DNA from: Shimia sp. SK013
Lineage (GTDB): Bacteria; Pseudomonadota; Alphaproteobacteria; Rhodobacterales; Rhodobacteraceae
Direction: 5' to 3'
Assembly: GCF_001292625.1 (NCBI RefSeq)
Contig: NZ_LAJH01000006.1
Location: 19,981 to 83,980 of the forward strand
DNA: 64,000 nucleotides
Shown here: positions 35,210 to 44,512 of the stretch, piece after piece
How the letters are laid out: the number at the start of each line of letters is the position of its first letter
How positions within the stretch are numbered: position 1 is the stretch's first letter
Program-made: the position numbers and the translations under genes
Notes under the pieces: model-generated
The model's input: only the letters and a program-made list of their open reading frames with translations
Told to the model about the DNA's origin: nothing
Database searches by the model: none

Positions 35210-36046
35210 ATGCGACTTTTCTTTGCGGCCCTAATCGCTGTTTTTTCGACCAGCGTTGTGCAGGCCCAAACCATCGACCGGATTCTAGAACGCAACGAGA
35301 TCCGGCTTGGGTTTCGTTCGGATGCGCCGCCGGTGTCGTTCCAACTGGAAGACGGGTCGCCCACCGGCTACACCCCCGCGCTGTGTGTGCATGTGGCGCA
35401 GGGCCTTGTGAACGTGTTGCAAGCTGACAACCTTGAGGTACAGTTTGTCGAAGTTGACGCCAGCGACCGGTTCGAAAAGGTCGCGAGCGGCGAGATAGAT
35501 CTGTTGTGCGGTGTGGCGACAATTACTTTGGAGCGACGGGCGCTGGTTGACTTCTCTATCCCAGTCTACGTCGACGGTACGTCGGTTCTTTTGCCAACGA
35601 CTGCGGAGGAAGATCTGCGGACTTTGAGCGGCAAACGCATTGGTGTCAGGCGTGACACAACCACAGATCGGACGCTGTCCCAGAAATTGGCGAGTGCTGA
35701 GATTGACGTCAAAACCACCCGCTTTGTGAACCACGAAGCCGGCATCATCGCGTTGGAGAAACGCGAGATTGACGCTTATTTTGCGGATCAGTCCATCCTT
35801 GCCGGACTTTGGATGTCGAGCCCGCGGCGCAATGAGTTGAAACTGGCGCGTGAAATTTTCACGCTGGAGAAGCAAGGCCTTGCCATGGCGCGCGGTGATG
35901 CCGATTTCCGTCTTTTGGTGGATGGCATCCTGTCCGGTTTGTATGCCAACGGTACGGTGCGCGAGACGATGGAAAAAACCATTCCCGGTCTGGTGCCGGG
36001 GCCCGGGTTGACTGCATTGTTTATGCTGGCGCCTGAGGTGGACTAA
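35210..36046 (+). CDS. Amino-acid-type ABC transporter substrate-binding protein
   Basis: A 278-residue periplasmic binding protein of the SBP_bac_3 family. The signal sequence is residues 1-20 (ending VQAQ). The domain has LERNEIRLGFRSDAPPVSF, GEIDLLCGVATITLERR and VDFSIPVYVDG, typical of GltI/AatJ-like proteins. GGCGGAG lies eight bases before the ATG at 35210; the frame is open for 66 more codons upstream but overlaps the radC start. No permease genes are adjacent. The ligand is probably an amino acid. Confidence 0.87.
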   Translation: MRLFFAALIAVFSTSVVQAQTIDRILERNEIRLGFRSDAPPVSFQLEDGSPTGYTPALCVHVAQGLVNVLQADNLEVQFVEVDASDRFEKVASGEIDLLCGVATITLERRALVDFSIPVYVDGTSVLLPTTAEEDLRTLSGKRIGVRRDTTTDRTLSQKLASAEIDVKTTRFVNHEAGIIALEKREIDAYFADQSILAGLWMSSPRRNELKLAREIFTLEKQGLAMARGDADFRLLVDGILSGLYANGTVRETMEKTIPGLVPGPGLTALFMLAPEVD

Positions 36047-36166
36047 GTCATTCAAATTGTCAGGTCAGGCGCGGTTCTTTTTAGTCCTACTGGTAGGGTT
36101 CTTTTGACTTGTGTGGAGAGTAGAGTTGGAGTCTTTTGCTCAAAACAACTTTGAGAAGACTATTCC

Positions 36167-36838
36167 ATGATCCGAATAAATATGACTGTTGCGCTCATTG
36201 CCGTGTTGGCTTTGGCCGGATGTATGACGACGACGGCTGAGGCGCCAATTCCGAGCTATGCGGGGGTGGAGAGAGAATACGTTCAATGGAACGGGAAGAC
36301 TTGGCGGGTTTATGAAAACGATGCAGCAGGAAGAATACTCGTCACTCCGAATAAGGAAGGCATCGGTTCGTCAGGCCTTAGTGGAAACTCGGCTCCTAAA
36401 GTTATGAGGCTGGCAGCGCAGCGATACTTCTATGAGAGTGGTCGCGACTGTGAAGTCGGGAGCGACACTTTGCTGTCTGAAAGCGCATATGAATTTCCAT
36501 ACAGCTGTGAGGCATCCACCAAATCCAAGCGCTATTGCGTGTTGGAAAAAGAATGTCAGGACTTTGCGGCCCGCGCATACACAGTGGATCGAAGTTTCGT
36601 GGGCGGTCGCTCTGAAAACATGCGTCTGTCATCCAACTATGCGACCATTACCCGGCATCCATCAGAGGAGCTGTTGCTTGTCGCCATGACGAAATATCCG
36701 AATTTCGGAGTGAGGGACGATGACTTTGTCGACATCGCTAAGAGCTACTTGAGGCAGCACGCGAGGGGTTGTTCCTTGGGGCGTGAAAAACACCACGTAG
36801 ACTACGCGACACGGGTGTATTCGGTTTCGTGCTCATGA
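36167..36838 (+). CDS. Lipoprotein with two cysteine-paired modules
   Basis: A 223-residue lipoprotein (lipobox LALAGC, Cys19) of unknown function. It holds two copies of a roughly 70-residue module. The first ends AAQRYFYESGRDCE...YEFPYSCE; the second ends DIAKSYLRQHARGCS...RVYSVSCS. Each has two cysteines about 20 residues apart, probably a disulfide. A third copy forms the gene at 36993. Base composition is visibly more A+T-rich than the surroundings. Extra cysteines (KRYCVLEKEC) lie between the modules. Confidence 0.75.
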   Translation: MIRINMTVALIAVLALAGCMTTTAEAPIPSYAGVEREYVQWNGKTWRVYENDAAGRILVTPNKEGIGSSGLSGNSAPKVMRLAAQRYFYESGRDCEVGSDTLLSESAYEFPYSCEASTKSKRYCVLEKECQDFAARAYTVDRSFVGGRSENMRLSSNYATITRHPSEELLLVAMTKYPNFGVRDDDFVDIAKSYLRQHARGCSLGREKHHVDYATRVYSVSCS

Positions 36839-36992
36839 GGTGAGAGGACAAAGGCAAACAGCTATTGTGGTGACATTTCCGGTTTCGGTCAGGTGGAGGT
36901 CGAGCCGACCACGTATGCGCTGAAATCGCGGTCGCGACTGCCGGATGGTCGAGGCCATAGAAAATACCAAATCAAATCCAAAAAGGAAGACG

Positions 36993-37331
36993 ATGAAATA
37001 TCAATTCACAATTGGTGCGGCGATGCTTGTGGGTGCTTGTCAGACCACCAGCTTTATGCCGGATCAAAATTACGCAAAAGTAGAGCGCCAATCTGTCACC
37101 GTGCAGGCCGCGCGAATATTTATTTACGACAAACCGGAACAGCAAAAGATGATGGTGCATCCGCTGGATCGAAACATTAACGCGCCGTTGCTTTTCATTA
37201 ACTCTGATGAGGTTGTGACGCGGACAGCGGCAAAAAGATACTTCTCTGAAGCTGGGCGCGAATGTGAATTGAATGAGGTCGCGCGGCTTATTGAGCCGGC
37301 GGTCTATGAATTCACATATGATTGCGAATAA
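36993..37331 (+). CDS. Small lipoprotein, paralogue of the module in the upstream gene
   Basis: A 112-residue lipoprotein (MLVGACQTT, lipidated cysteine near residue 15). Its body matches the first module of the gene at 36167: IFIYDKPEQQKMMVHP against VYENDAAGRILVTP, and AAKRYFSEAGRECE...YEFTYDCE against AAQRYFYESGRDCE...YEFPYSCE. AAGGA lies six bases before the ATG; I reject a longer frame from 36945. Function is unknown. A terminator follows at once. Confidence 0.75.
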   Translation: MKYQFTIGAAMLVGACQTTSFMPDQNYAKVERQSVTVQAARIFIYDKPEQQKMMVHPLDRNINAPLLFINSDEVVTRTAAKRYFSEAGRECELNEVARLIEPAVYEFTYDCE

Positions 37332-37335
37332 AAAG

Positions 37336-37366
37336 AAAGCCCCGCATTGAACCATGCGGGACTTTT
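37336..37366. terminator. Intrinsic terminator between the lipoprotein gene and dnaJ
   Basis: A 12-base stem (37336-37347 with 37354-37365) with one mismatch and a six-base loop has A-rich and T-rich flanks, so it may serve both converging genes. Confidence 0.75.
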
Positions 37367-37387
37367 CAAATTCGGTGAGACAGGGCT

Positions 37388-38542
37388 TTACCCCTTCATC
37401 GAATCCCAGAAACTTTTGACCGAGCTGAAGAAGCTCGTGCTTTCCGGGTTGTTCTCCTCGCTCAGGTTTTCAAACTCGCGCAACAGCTCTTTTTGGCGGC
37501 TGGTGAGTTTCACCGGAGTTTCCACCGCCAGTTCGATCATCATGTCGCCGGAGCCGCCGCCGCGCAGGGCGGGCATGCCTTTGCCGCGCAGGCGCATTTG
37601 ACGCCCTGATTGTGAGCCTGAGGGGATTTTCACCCGCGAACGGCCGCCGTCGATCGTTGGCACCTCGATGTCGCCGCCAAGGGCTGCGCTGGTCATGCTG
37701 ACCGGCACGCGACAGAAAAGGTTCACACCGTCTCGTTCGAAGATCTGATGCGGGCTGACCTCGATAAAGATATAGAGATCGCCTGCAGGACCACCGCGCA
37801 TGCCGGCCTCGCCTTCACCAGCAAGGCGGATGCGGGTGCCGGTTTCCACGCCTGCGGGGATGTTGACCGATAGGGCGCGGTCTTTTTCCACGCGGCCTTG
37901 GCCACCACAGGATTTACAGGGATTCTGGATGATCTGACCCAGACCCGAACAGGTCGGACAGGTGCGTTCAACGGTGAAGAAACCCTGCTGCGCGCGCACC
38001 TTGCCCATGCCGGAGCATGTCGGGCAGGTGGTGGGTTCAGAACCGCCTTCGGCGCCAGAGCCGTCACAGCCATCACAGGCCACCGAGGTGGGCACATTGA
38101 TGGTTTTCTGCATGCCGCCAAAGGCGTCTTCGAGTGAAATACGCAGGTTGTAGCGCAGGTCGGCGCCGCGCGAGGCGCGTTGGCGCCCGCCGCCGGGGCG
38201 TCCACCGCCGCCGCCACCCATGAAATCGCCGAACAGGTCGTCAAACACGTCGGAGAAGGCCGAGGCAAAGTCGCCCTGACCGGGATGTCCGCCACGTTGT
38301 CCGCCGCCCATGCCACCTTCAAAGGCGGCGTGGCCGTAGCGGTCATAGGCCGCTTTTTTCTCGGCGTCTTTCAGAACTTCGTAGGCCTCGTTGGCCTCTT
38401 TGAACTGGTTTTCCGCTTCGGGATTGTCGGCGTTGCGGTCGGGGTGCAGTTCTTTGGCTTTGGTACGGTAGCCTTTTTTGATCTCGTCTGCCGAAGCCCC
38501 TTTGGCGACGCCAAGCACCTCATAGAAGTCACGTTTTGCCAT
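37388..38542 (-). CDS. dnaJ: Chaperone DnaJ (Hsp40)
   Basis: A 384-residue type I co-chaperone that stimulates DnaK ATPase. The J domain carries the HPD motif (ELHPDRN), then a Gly/Phe-rich linker (about 75-115). Four CxxCxGxG zinc motifs ([32 protein letters not shown]) and two C-terminal substrate domains complete it. AAGGAG lies six bases before the ATG. It follows dnaK by 76 bases that contain a stable hairpin. Confidence 0.97.
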   Translation of the reverse strand: MAKRDFYEVLGVAKGASADEIKKGYRTKAKELHPDRNADNPEAENQFKEANEAYEVLKDAEKKAAYDRYGHAAFEGGMGGGQRGGHPGQGDFASAFSDVFDDLFGDFMGGGGGGRPGGGRQRASRGADLRYNLRISLEDAFGGMQKTINVPTSVACDGCDGSGAEGGSEPTTCPTCSGMGKVRAQQGFFTVERTCPTCSGLGQIIQNPCKSCGGQGRVEKDRALSVNIPAGVETGTRIRLAGEGEAGMRGGPAGDLYIFIEVSPHQIFERDGVNLFCRVPVSMTSAALGGDIEVPTIDGGRSRVKIPSGSQSGRQMRLRGKGMPALRGGGSGDMMIELAVETPVKLTSRQKELLREFENLSEENNPESTSFFSSVKSFWDSMKG

Positions 38543-38569
38543 GGGTTACTCCTTTGGCTGGACTGAAAT

Positions 38570-38596
38570 GGGCCGATCCGGAGGTCGGACCGGCCC
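38570..38596 (-). promoter_or_regulatory. Hairpin in the dnaK-dnaJ spacer
   Basis: GGGCCGATCC (38570-38579) and GGACCGGCCC (38587-38596) pair with one mismatch over a seven-base loop. On the minus strand no T-run follows, so it is more likely a processing or stability element separating dnaK and dnaJ mRNA than a terminator. Confidence 0.45.
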
Positions 38597-38618
38597 GATT
38601 TTCAGGTCCGTAAGCGAC

Positions 38619-40535
38619 TTAGCGTTTGCCGTCGTCGAGGTCTTCGAAGTCGGCGTCGACGATGTCGTCATCTGCCGCTGGTCCTGCATCCATGTCAGGG
38701 GCCTCTTCGCCGGCCTCTGTCTGAGCCGATTTGTAGATCGCCTCACCCAGACGCATCGCCACTTCCATGACGTTCTGGATGCCGGATTTCAGCTTCTCAC
38801 CGGTGATGTCCTCTTTCTCGAGGTCATCTTTGAGCGAGGCAATGGCCAGTTCGATGGCTTCGACAGTGGATGGATCCACTTTGTCGCCATGCTCGGCCAC
38901 CTGTTTCTCGGTGTCGTGCACCAGGCTTTCGGCCTGGTTGCGGGCTTCGATCAACTCGCGGCGCTCTTTGTCGGCCTCGGCGTTGTCTTCCGCGTCCTGC
39001 ACCATTTTCTCGATGTCGGCATCGGACAGACCACCAGAGGCCTGGATGGTGATTTTCTGCTCTTTGCCGGTGCCTTTGTCAGCCGCGCCCACGGACACGA
39101 TGCCGTTGGCGTCGATGTCGAAGGTCACTTCGATCTGTGGCATGCCGCGTGGAGCGGGCGGGATGTTTTCGAGGTTGAACTGGCCGAGGATCTTGTTGTC
39201 GGTGGCCATTTCACGCTCGCCCTGGAACACACGGATGGTCACGGCGTTCTGGTTGTCTTCGGCGGTGGAGAAGATCTGCGACTTTTTGGTCGGGATCGTT
39301 GTGTTGCGGTCGATCAGACGGGTGAACACGCCACCCAGCGTTTCGATGCCCAGCGACAGAGGCGTCACGTCCAGCAGAACCACGTCTTTGACATCGCCTT
39401 GCAGAACACCGGCCTGAATGGCGGCGCCCATGGCAACCACTTCGTCAGGGTTCACACCTTTGTGGGGCTCTTTACCGAAGAACTTGGTCACTTCCGCGAT
39501 AACTTTGGGCATGCGTGTCATACCACCCACGAGAACCACTTCGTCGATCTCGTTTGCGGACAGACCGGCGTCTTTCAACGCGGCGGCACAAGGCTTCAGC
39601 GACGCTTTGATCAGGTCGTTGACCAACGATTCAAGCTTGGCACGGGTCAGTTTGATGACCATGTGCAGCGGCGTACCGGTGGCTGGGTCCATCGAGATGA
39701 ACGGCTGGTTGATCTCGGTCTGGCTGGAGGACGACAGTTCGATCTTGGCTTTCTCGGCAGCTTCTTTCAGACGCTGCAGGGCCATTTTGTCTTTGGTCAG
39801 ATCGACGCTGTGCTCTTTTTTGAACTGATCCGCGAGGTAGTTCACGATGCGCATGTCAAAGTCTTCACCACCCAAGAACGTGTCGCCGTTGGTGGATTTC
39901 ACTTCGAACAGGCCATCGTCGATTTCGAGGATGGTTACGTCGAATGTACCGCCGCCGAGGTCATAGACCGCGATGGTTTGGGTTTCTTCTTTGTCCAGAC
40001 CATAGGCCAGCGCAGCCGCAGTGGGCTCGTTGATGATGCGCAGCACTTCGAGGCCAGCGATTTTGCCGGCATCTTTGGTCGCCTGACGCTGTGCGTCGTT
40101 GAAGTAGGCAGGAACGGTGATCACGGCCTGTGTCACGTCTTCGCCAAGATAGGACTCGGCGGTTTCTTTCATCTTGCCAAGAATGAAGGCGGAGAGTTGC
40201 GAAGGAGAGTACTTCTCATCCTTTGCTTCGACCCATGCGTCACCGTTGCCACCGTCGATCACAGAGAACGGCATGTTCTTGAGGTCTTTGGCAAGGTTCG
40301 CATCGTCGACGCGGCGACCGATCAGGCGCTTGACGCCGAACACGGTGTTTTCCGGGTTGGTAACGGCCTGGCGTTTTGCAGGCTGGCCTACGAGACGCTC
40401 GTCATCCGTGAACGCGACGATGGACGGCGTGGTGCGCGCGCCTTCGGCGTTTTCAATTACTTTTGGCTGCGAACCATCCATGATGGCGACGCAGGAGTTT
40501 GTTGTACCGAGGTCGATACCGATCACTTTGCTCAT
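38619..40535 (-). CDS. dnaK: Chaperone DnaK (Hsp70)
   Basis: The 638-residue ATP-dependent chaperone. The nucleotide-binding domain begins [13 protein letters not shown], with [12 protein letters not shown] and the hinge [11 protein letters not shown]. The substrate domain and helical lid follow, and the end [14 protein letters not shown] is the acidic tail that binds partners. A GAAGGGA ribosome site and a candidate heat-shock promoter lie upstream. Confidence 0.98.
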   Translation of the reverse strand: MSKVIGIDLGTTNSCVAIMDGSQPKVIENAEGARTTPSIVAFTDDERLVGQPAKRQAVTNPENTVFGVKRLIGRRVDDANLAKDLKNMPFSVIDGGNGDAWVEAKDEKYSPSQLSAFILGKMKETAESYLGEDVTQAVITVPAYFNDAQRQATKDAGKIAGLEVLRIINEPTAAALAYGLDKEETQTIAVYDLGGGTFDVTILEIDDGLFEVKSTNGDTFLGGEDFDMRIVNYLADQFKKEHSVDLTKDKMALQRLKEAAEKAKIELSSSSQTEINQPFISMDPATGTPLHMVIKLTRAKLESLVNDLIKASLKPCAAALKDAGLSANEIDEVVLVGGMTRMPKVIAEVTKFFGKEPHKGVNPDEVVAMGAAIQAGVLQGDVKDVVLLDVTPLSLGIETLGGVFTRLIDRNTTIPTKKSQIFSTAEDNQNAVTIRVFQGEREMATDNKILGQFNLENIPPAPRGMPQIEVTFDIDANGIVSVGAADKGTGKEQKITIQASGGLSDADIEKMVQDAEDNAEADKERRELIEARNQAESLVHDTEKQVAEHGDKVDPSTVEAIELAIASLKDDLEKEDITGEKLKSGIQNVMEVAMRLGEAIYKSAQTEAGEEAPDMDAGPAADDDIVDADFEDLDDGKR

Positions 40536-40640
40536 TCTGTATCCCTTCTACTTAAGGCGATGTATGGTGCCCGGACCCGATTTGGCATCCGTGCCCCGAT
40601 CCAGTTGCTTTCCCGCAAGACGGAAAAGCGCTTCGGAGCG

Positions 40641-40669
40641 TATATAGGGCCACGAAATAAGCCCTGCAA
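40641..40669 (-). promoter_or_regulatory. dnaK promoter with heat-shock-type -10
   Basis: On the minus strand TTGCAG (40669-40664), 17 bases, TATATA (40646-40641). The -10 is embedded in TGGCCCTATATA, which occurs identically before hslO. The predicted leader is about 100 bases. No CIRCE inverted repeat is present. Confidence 0.6.
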
Positions 40670-40741
40670 CCGCAAGGACGGAACGATTGGGTATGAATCA
40701 CGACATTTGTTTTGGCAATTGGGCAGAGAACGCGCACGAAG

Positions 40742-41350
40742 ATGAACAAAAGGTTGAAAATTCGCGACTTCGAGGTGCTCAAGGGCTTTCTGTCATCCGA
40801 CGCACAACACGGGCTGTTGGACGATTTACGCGCCGTTGCGCGTGTGGCGCCGATGCGTTCGCCCGTGACGCGGTGGGGAAAACCGATGAGCGTGAAGATG
40901 ACCAGCGCCGGGCGGCTTGGCTGGATATCGGATCGGCGCGGTTATCGGTATGAGGCGGAGCATCCGGATGGGATGGCTTGGCCGCCGATACCGGAAACGA
41001 TTCTGGCGTTGTGGCGTGAGGTCACGGAGTTGGACCGTGAGCCTGATTGCTGCCTGATCAACTACTACGGCGAGGACGCGCGGATGGGGTTGCATCAGGA
41101 CAAAGACGAAGGCGATTTTGACTGGCCGGTGGTGTCAGTGAGCCTTGGGGATGAGGGGCTGTTTCGCATTGGTGGCACAGAACGGGGCGGCAGCACCGAG
41201 TCGGTGTGGCTGCAATCGGGTGACGTGGTGGTGATGGGCGGTGCTGCGCGGCTGGCCTATCACGGTGTGGACAGGATCCGGTTCGGCTCATCACGTTTGT
41301 TGCCGGATGGTGGACGGATCAACATCACATTGAGGGTGGTGGACCTTTAA
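40742..41350 (+). CDS. alkB: AlkB-type 2-oxoglutarate/Fe(II) DNA dealkylation dioxygenase
   Basis: A 202-residue repair enzyme that oxidatively removes alkyl groups from 1-methyladenine and 3-methylcytosine. Iron ligands His118 and Asp120 (MGLHQDKDEGDF) and His174 (YHGVDRI) and the 2-oxoglutarate-binding RINITLR (Arg192, Arg198) are in place. NYYGEDARMGLHQD is the family phrase. The ATG at 40742 gives a normal length; a TTG ten codons upstream is possible. No clear ribosome site is visible. Confidence 0.9.
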   Translation: MNKRLKIRDFEVLKGFLSSDAQHGLLDDLRAVARVAPMRSPVTRWGKPMSVKMTSAGRLGWISDRRGYRYEAEHPDGMAWPPIPETILALWREVTELDREPDCCLINYYGEDARMGLHQDKDEGDFDWPVVSVSLGDEGLFRIGGTERGGSTESVWLQSGDVVVMGGAARLAYHGVDRIRFGSSRLLPDGGRINITLRVVDL

Positions 41351-41386
41351 ACGTGGCGTCGAATGAAGCGTCCTTGGGTGGCTGGA

Positions 41387-41977
41387 TCAGTATCCGGCGA
41401 TCGAACAGCACCCTGAGAGCAACGACACCTCGCCACCGTGGCGTTTGAATGCGGCAACCGAAAGACCGAACAAACGATCTGACATGCCGTCTGAGCATTG
41501 TTCGCGGCGGAAGGTGGCCACCGAGTCGCCATAGCCCAAAGCCCAGAGGCCCGGCACACCGGAGGCTGGCACCAGCAACCCGGCACCGGGGGTTTCGTAA
41601 TCGCCAGCAGGTGTTGAGAACTGCACACGTTGACCTTGCACGAACTCTGCGGACCAGAAGGGTTCGGTGCCATAACAGCTGAGCCGTTGGGCGAGCGCGT
41701 AGTCGGGGTTGGGCTCTTGTCGTGCCAGATAGCGAAGCGACACCCAGCCGGACCCTTCGCCAGTGTTGACGCGGCCCCAGTTGCCCTCTGCGGTGATAAC
41801 TTCGACGTCTGTCGCATTATAGGCAAACGAGCCGACGAGAGGCGCACCGGAGGACGCATCAGCGCGAATGTTGAGCACATCGTCGCTGGCGACGTCGGTC
41901 ACATCATGCAACGCCGGAAAATCCTGCGCCCAAAGCAAGGTCGGCAAAAGAAGGAGAGCGGCAATTAGGCGAATCAT
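41387..41977 (-). CDS. Exported SH3-domain protein with COG3650-like C-terminus
   Basis: A 196-residue protein with a signal sequence ending WAQ (residue 18). A bacterial SH3 domain follows (about 28-85; VLNIRADASSGAPLVG, GSGWVSLRYL). The C-terminal part has CYGTEPFWSAEF and CSDGMSDRLFGLSVAAF, the marks of an uncharacterised COG3650-type domain, and ends in a CC pair. It probably acts at the cell wall. Its ATG overlaps the stop of the upstream permease gene by four bases. Confidence 0.83.
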   Translation of the reverse strand: MIRLIAALLLLPTLLWAQDFPALHDVTDVASDDVLNIRADASSGAPLVGSFAYNATDVEVITAEGNWGRVNTGEGSGWVSLRYLARQEPNPDYALAQRLSCYGTEPFWSAEFVQGQRVQFSTPAGDYETPGAGLLVPASGVPGLWALGYGDSVATFRREQCSDGMSDRLFGLSVAAFKRHGGEVSLLSGCCSIAGY

Positions 41978-42795
41978 CGTTTTGCATTCCAGCTAAGAGA
42001 GGCGTGGCGTCGGGTGTAAAATTCGCCCATCAGGCCGATCATCAACAGAACGATGCCAACCATCAGAGGATACATGACCGACGAGTTGCGCGGGAAGTAG
42101 TTGATGAAGGCAAAGCCGCGCGATTGATCAATGCAGTGAAACAGCGGGTTCCAGTCAAACATCGCCAACATAAAGCTTGGCAGGGTGTTGGCGACGAACA
42201 TTTTGCCCGAAGCAATCATATTGGCACGGGCATAGATGGTGGATGCAATCGACACAAACGTCGGAAACCACGGTTTGAGCGCGAGAAACACAGTGCCAAT
42301 CGCGAGACCAGTGAACCAGCCCAACAGCAACATGCCAAAGGTCGGGATCGGTTGGTCAAACGATATCGGCGTAAAGGCGACGTGATAAACAAACAGGATC
42401 GCAAAGAGCGACAAAATTTGAATGTAGAGCGTGCCAAGCGCGGCGGACGCGATCGCGATGATCGTGTTCATCGGCGCGTGTTTCATCATGGGGGAGGACG
42501 GACCTTCTGAACCGACGACTGCGCCCAGCGTTTTGGTGTGTGTCAGAAACAGAAACACACCGGACATAAGGTAAATCAGAAAGTCGCCGCGCAAGGCCGC
42601 GCTTCGCAGGCCGAGAACCGAGAACATAACGTAGAAGGCGAGCACAAAAATGATCGCCTGAAGCATGTTCATGACAATCGACAGAACCGCATTGCCGTGT
42701 GATTTTCGCACGTCCCGCACAATCGAGTGATAAATCAGCTCGAAGATACCAAGTGCCGACGAAAGCGTCGTTTTATGTGCAGTTTGCTGAAACAT
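41974..42795 (-). CDS. ABC-2 type permease, polysaccharide export family
   Basis: A 273-residue membrane protein with six predicted helices and the KpsM/RfbA-like layout: a short cytoplasmic N-terminus and helices from about 45 on. It would form the channel of an ABC exporter for capsule or O-antigen, but no ATPase gene is adjacent, which is unusual as the pair normally lies together. It adjoins the polysaccharide region at 42.9-57.6 kb. ATGA overlap couples it to the SH3 gene. Confidence 0.8.
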   Translation of the reverse strand: MFQQTAHKTTLSSALGIFELIYHSIVRDVRKSHGNAVLSIVMNMLQAIIFVLAFYVMFSVLGLRSAALRGDFLIYLMSGVFLFLTHTKTLGAVVGSEGPSSPMMKHAPMNTIIAIASAALGTLYIQILSLFAILFVYHVAFTPISFDQPIPTFGMLLLGWFTGLAIGTVFLALKPWFPTFVSIASTIYARANMIASGKMFVANTLPSFMLAMFDWNPLFHCIDQSRGFAFINYFPRNSSVMYPLMVGIVLLMIGLMGEFYTRRHASLSWNAKR

Positions 42796-42914
42796 GACCT
42801 GTGCCGTTTTAGGGGTAGTGCTGTTATGTCAGGGAAATCTTGCCGTTCTGTTACACTGCTATCATAAGAGGCGCTGTAGTGCAGTTCAACAAATGCCCGT
42901 GTAGGAGAGTTCTT

Positions 42915-43712
42915 TTGAATTACGATGTGTTGATTCCGATTATCCGCAAGCTTGCAATCGAAGCCGGTGAGAAGATCATGGAGATTTACAACGCCGATGA
43001 TTTTGACGTGAAGGTCAAATCCGACGACAGCCCGGTGACCGAGGCAGACGAAGCCGCAGACGCGTTGATCTCTGTCGGTTTGCGGGCCGCGTTTCCTGAT
43101 GTGATGTTGGTCACCGAAGAACAGTCGGAGAGCCACACTGCCAAGGGTGAGACGTTCCTGATTGTGGACCCGCTGGACGGCACCAAAGAATTCATCCACC
43201 GCCGCGGCGATTTCACCGTGAACATCGCCTATGTTGAAAAAGGCGTTCCACAACGCGGTGTGGTCTATGCGCCCGCCAAAAACCGCATGTTCTTTACCCA
43301 AGCAGATGGGCAAGCGGTCGAAGAAGTTGGTGCGTTTGATCCCGAGGTTGTCGGCGAAACCAGCCCAATCAACGTTGCAAAATCGGACAATGCTGCACTG
43401 TTGGTGGTGGCGTCCAAATCGCACCGCGATCAGGCGACGGACGACTACATCAACAAGTACAACGTCAAAGACAGCAAATCTGCTGGCAGTTCGCTGAAAT
43501 TCTGCCTTGTGGCCACTGGCGAAGCGGACATCTATCCGCGCGTGGGCCGCACCATGGAGTGGGACACGGCCGCAGGGCATGCGGTTCTGTTGGGCGCGGG
43601 CGGTCAGGTTGTGCGGTTTGATGACCACACGCCGCTGGTTTACGGCAAAGAAGATTTCGCCAACCCGTTCTTTATCGCCTATGCGCCTGACGTGGCGCTC
43701 AAAACCGCCTGA
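42915..43712 (+). CDS. cysQ: 3'(2'),5'-bisphosphate nucleotidase
   Basis: A 265-residue inositol-monophosphatase-family enzyme that hydrolyses 3'-phosphoadenosine 5'-phosphate (PAP), the by-product of sulfate assimilation and sulfotransferases. Metal-binding motifs: TEEQSE, VDPLDGTKEF and EWDTAAGHAV. The TTG at 42915 has AGGAGAG five bases upstream and matches the family N-terminus; a more upstream start at 42840 does not. It overlaps kdsB by one base. A sulfotransferase gene lies 12.5 kb downstream. Confidence 0.92.
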   Translation: MNYDVLIPIIRKLAIEAGEKIMEIYNADDFDVKVKSDDSPVTEADEAADALISVGLRAAFPDVMLVTEEQSESHTAKGETFLIVDPLDGTKEFIHRRGDFTVNIAYVEKGVPQRGVVYAPAKNRMFFTQADGQAVEEVGAFDPEVVGETSPINVAKSDNAALLVVASKSHRDQATDDYINKYNVKDSKSAGSSLKFCLVATGEADIYPRVGRTMEWDTAAGHAVLLGAGGQVVRFDDHTPLVYGKEDFANPFFIAYAPDVALKTA

Positions 43713-44512
43713 TGTCTGTTCTGATCGTTATCCCCGCGCGTTATGCCTCGTCGCGCTATCCCGCCAAACCTTTGGCGGAATTGCGCGGGGCGACCGGTGA
43801 GGCCCGCAGCCTGATCCGTCGCAGTTGGGACGCGGCCTGTGCCGTCAAAGGCGTGGACCGCGTTGTGGTGGCAACGGATGACGATCGCATCAAGGACGCA
43901 GCCGAAGCGTTCGGCGCCGAAGTGGTGATGACCTCGGAGGCCTGCGCCAACGGCACAGAGCGTTGCGCCGAGGCGTTTGATGCGCTGGGCGGTGGTTTTG
44001 ACATTGTCGTCAACTTGCAGGGCGATGCCCCGCTGACCCCCGCATGGTTTGTCGAAGACCTTGTCGAAGGGCTGCGCAAGGACACGATGGCCGAAGTGGC
44101 GACACCTGTGTTGCGCTGCGATGGCCGAGCGTTGAACGGATTTCTTGAAGATCGGCGCGACGGGCGTGTGGGTGGCACGACGGCGGTGTTTACCACGGAC
44201 CATCACGCGCTTTATTTCTCCAAGGAAGTGATCCCGTTCACCACTGACAGCTATAGCGACGAAGACGCGACGCCGGTGTTTCACCATGTTGGCGTCTATG
44301 CCTATCGTCCGTCAGCATTGGGCGCCTATCCGCGCTGGGCGGCGGGTCCGCTGGAGCAGCTGGAAGGGTTGGAGCAATTGCGGTTCATGGAACATGGGCG
44401 GCAAGTGCTGTGCGTCGAGGTTGAGGCGCGGGGGCGGCAGTTCTGGGAGTTGAACAATCCCGAAGATGTGCCTCGGATTGAGGCGATGATGGCCGAGATG
44501 GGCGTCGCATGA
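43712..44512 (+). CDS. kdsB: 3-deoxy-manno-octulosonate (Kdo) cytidylyltransferase
   Basis: A 266-residue enzyme that makes CMP-Kdo for lipid A-core synthesis. The N-terminal nucleotide site IPARYASSRYPAKPL and NLQGDAPL are characteristic (the usual NLQGDEP has Ala). The fold is complete. Start and stop overlap cysQ and the GT2 gene, indicating one transcript. Kdo can also be part of capsules, so its place in a polysaccharide region may be meaningful. Confidence 0.92.
   Translation: MSVLIVIPARYASSRYPAKPLAELRGATGEARSLIRRSWDAACAVKGVDRVVVATDDDRIKDAAEAFGAEVVMTSEACANGTERCAEAFDALGGGFDIVVNLQGDAPLTPAWFVEDLVEGLRKDTMAEVATPVLRCDGRALNGFLEDRRDGRVGGTTAVFTTDHHALYFSKEVIPFTTDSYSDEDATPVFHHVGVYAYRPSALGAYPRWAAGPLEQLEGLEQLRFMEHGRQVLCVEVEARGRQFWELNNPEDVPRIEAMMAEMGVA

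Noticed and set aside
36945..36992. Upstream extension of the small lipoprotein gene
   Set aside because: It would place 16 charged residues before the lipoprotein signal; the ATG at 36993 has its own ribosome site.
38570..38596. Intrinsic terminator between dnaK and dnaJ
   Set aside because: No T-run follows the stem on the minus strand; kept only as a hairpin.
38541..40745. 734-codon open frame on the plus strand opposite dnaK and dnaJ
   Set aside because: It mirrors the codon bias of highly expressed dnaK; the sequence is His/Phe/Asp-rich without any domain, and both real genes are certain.
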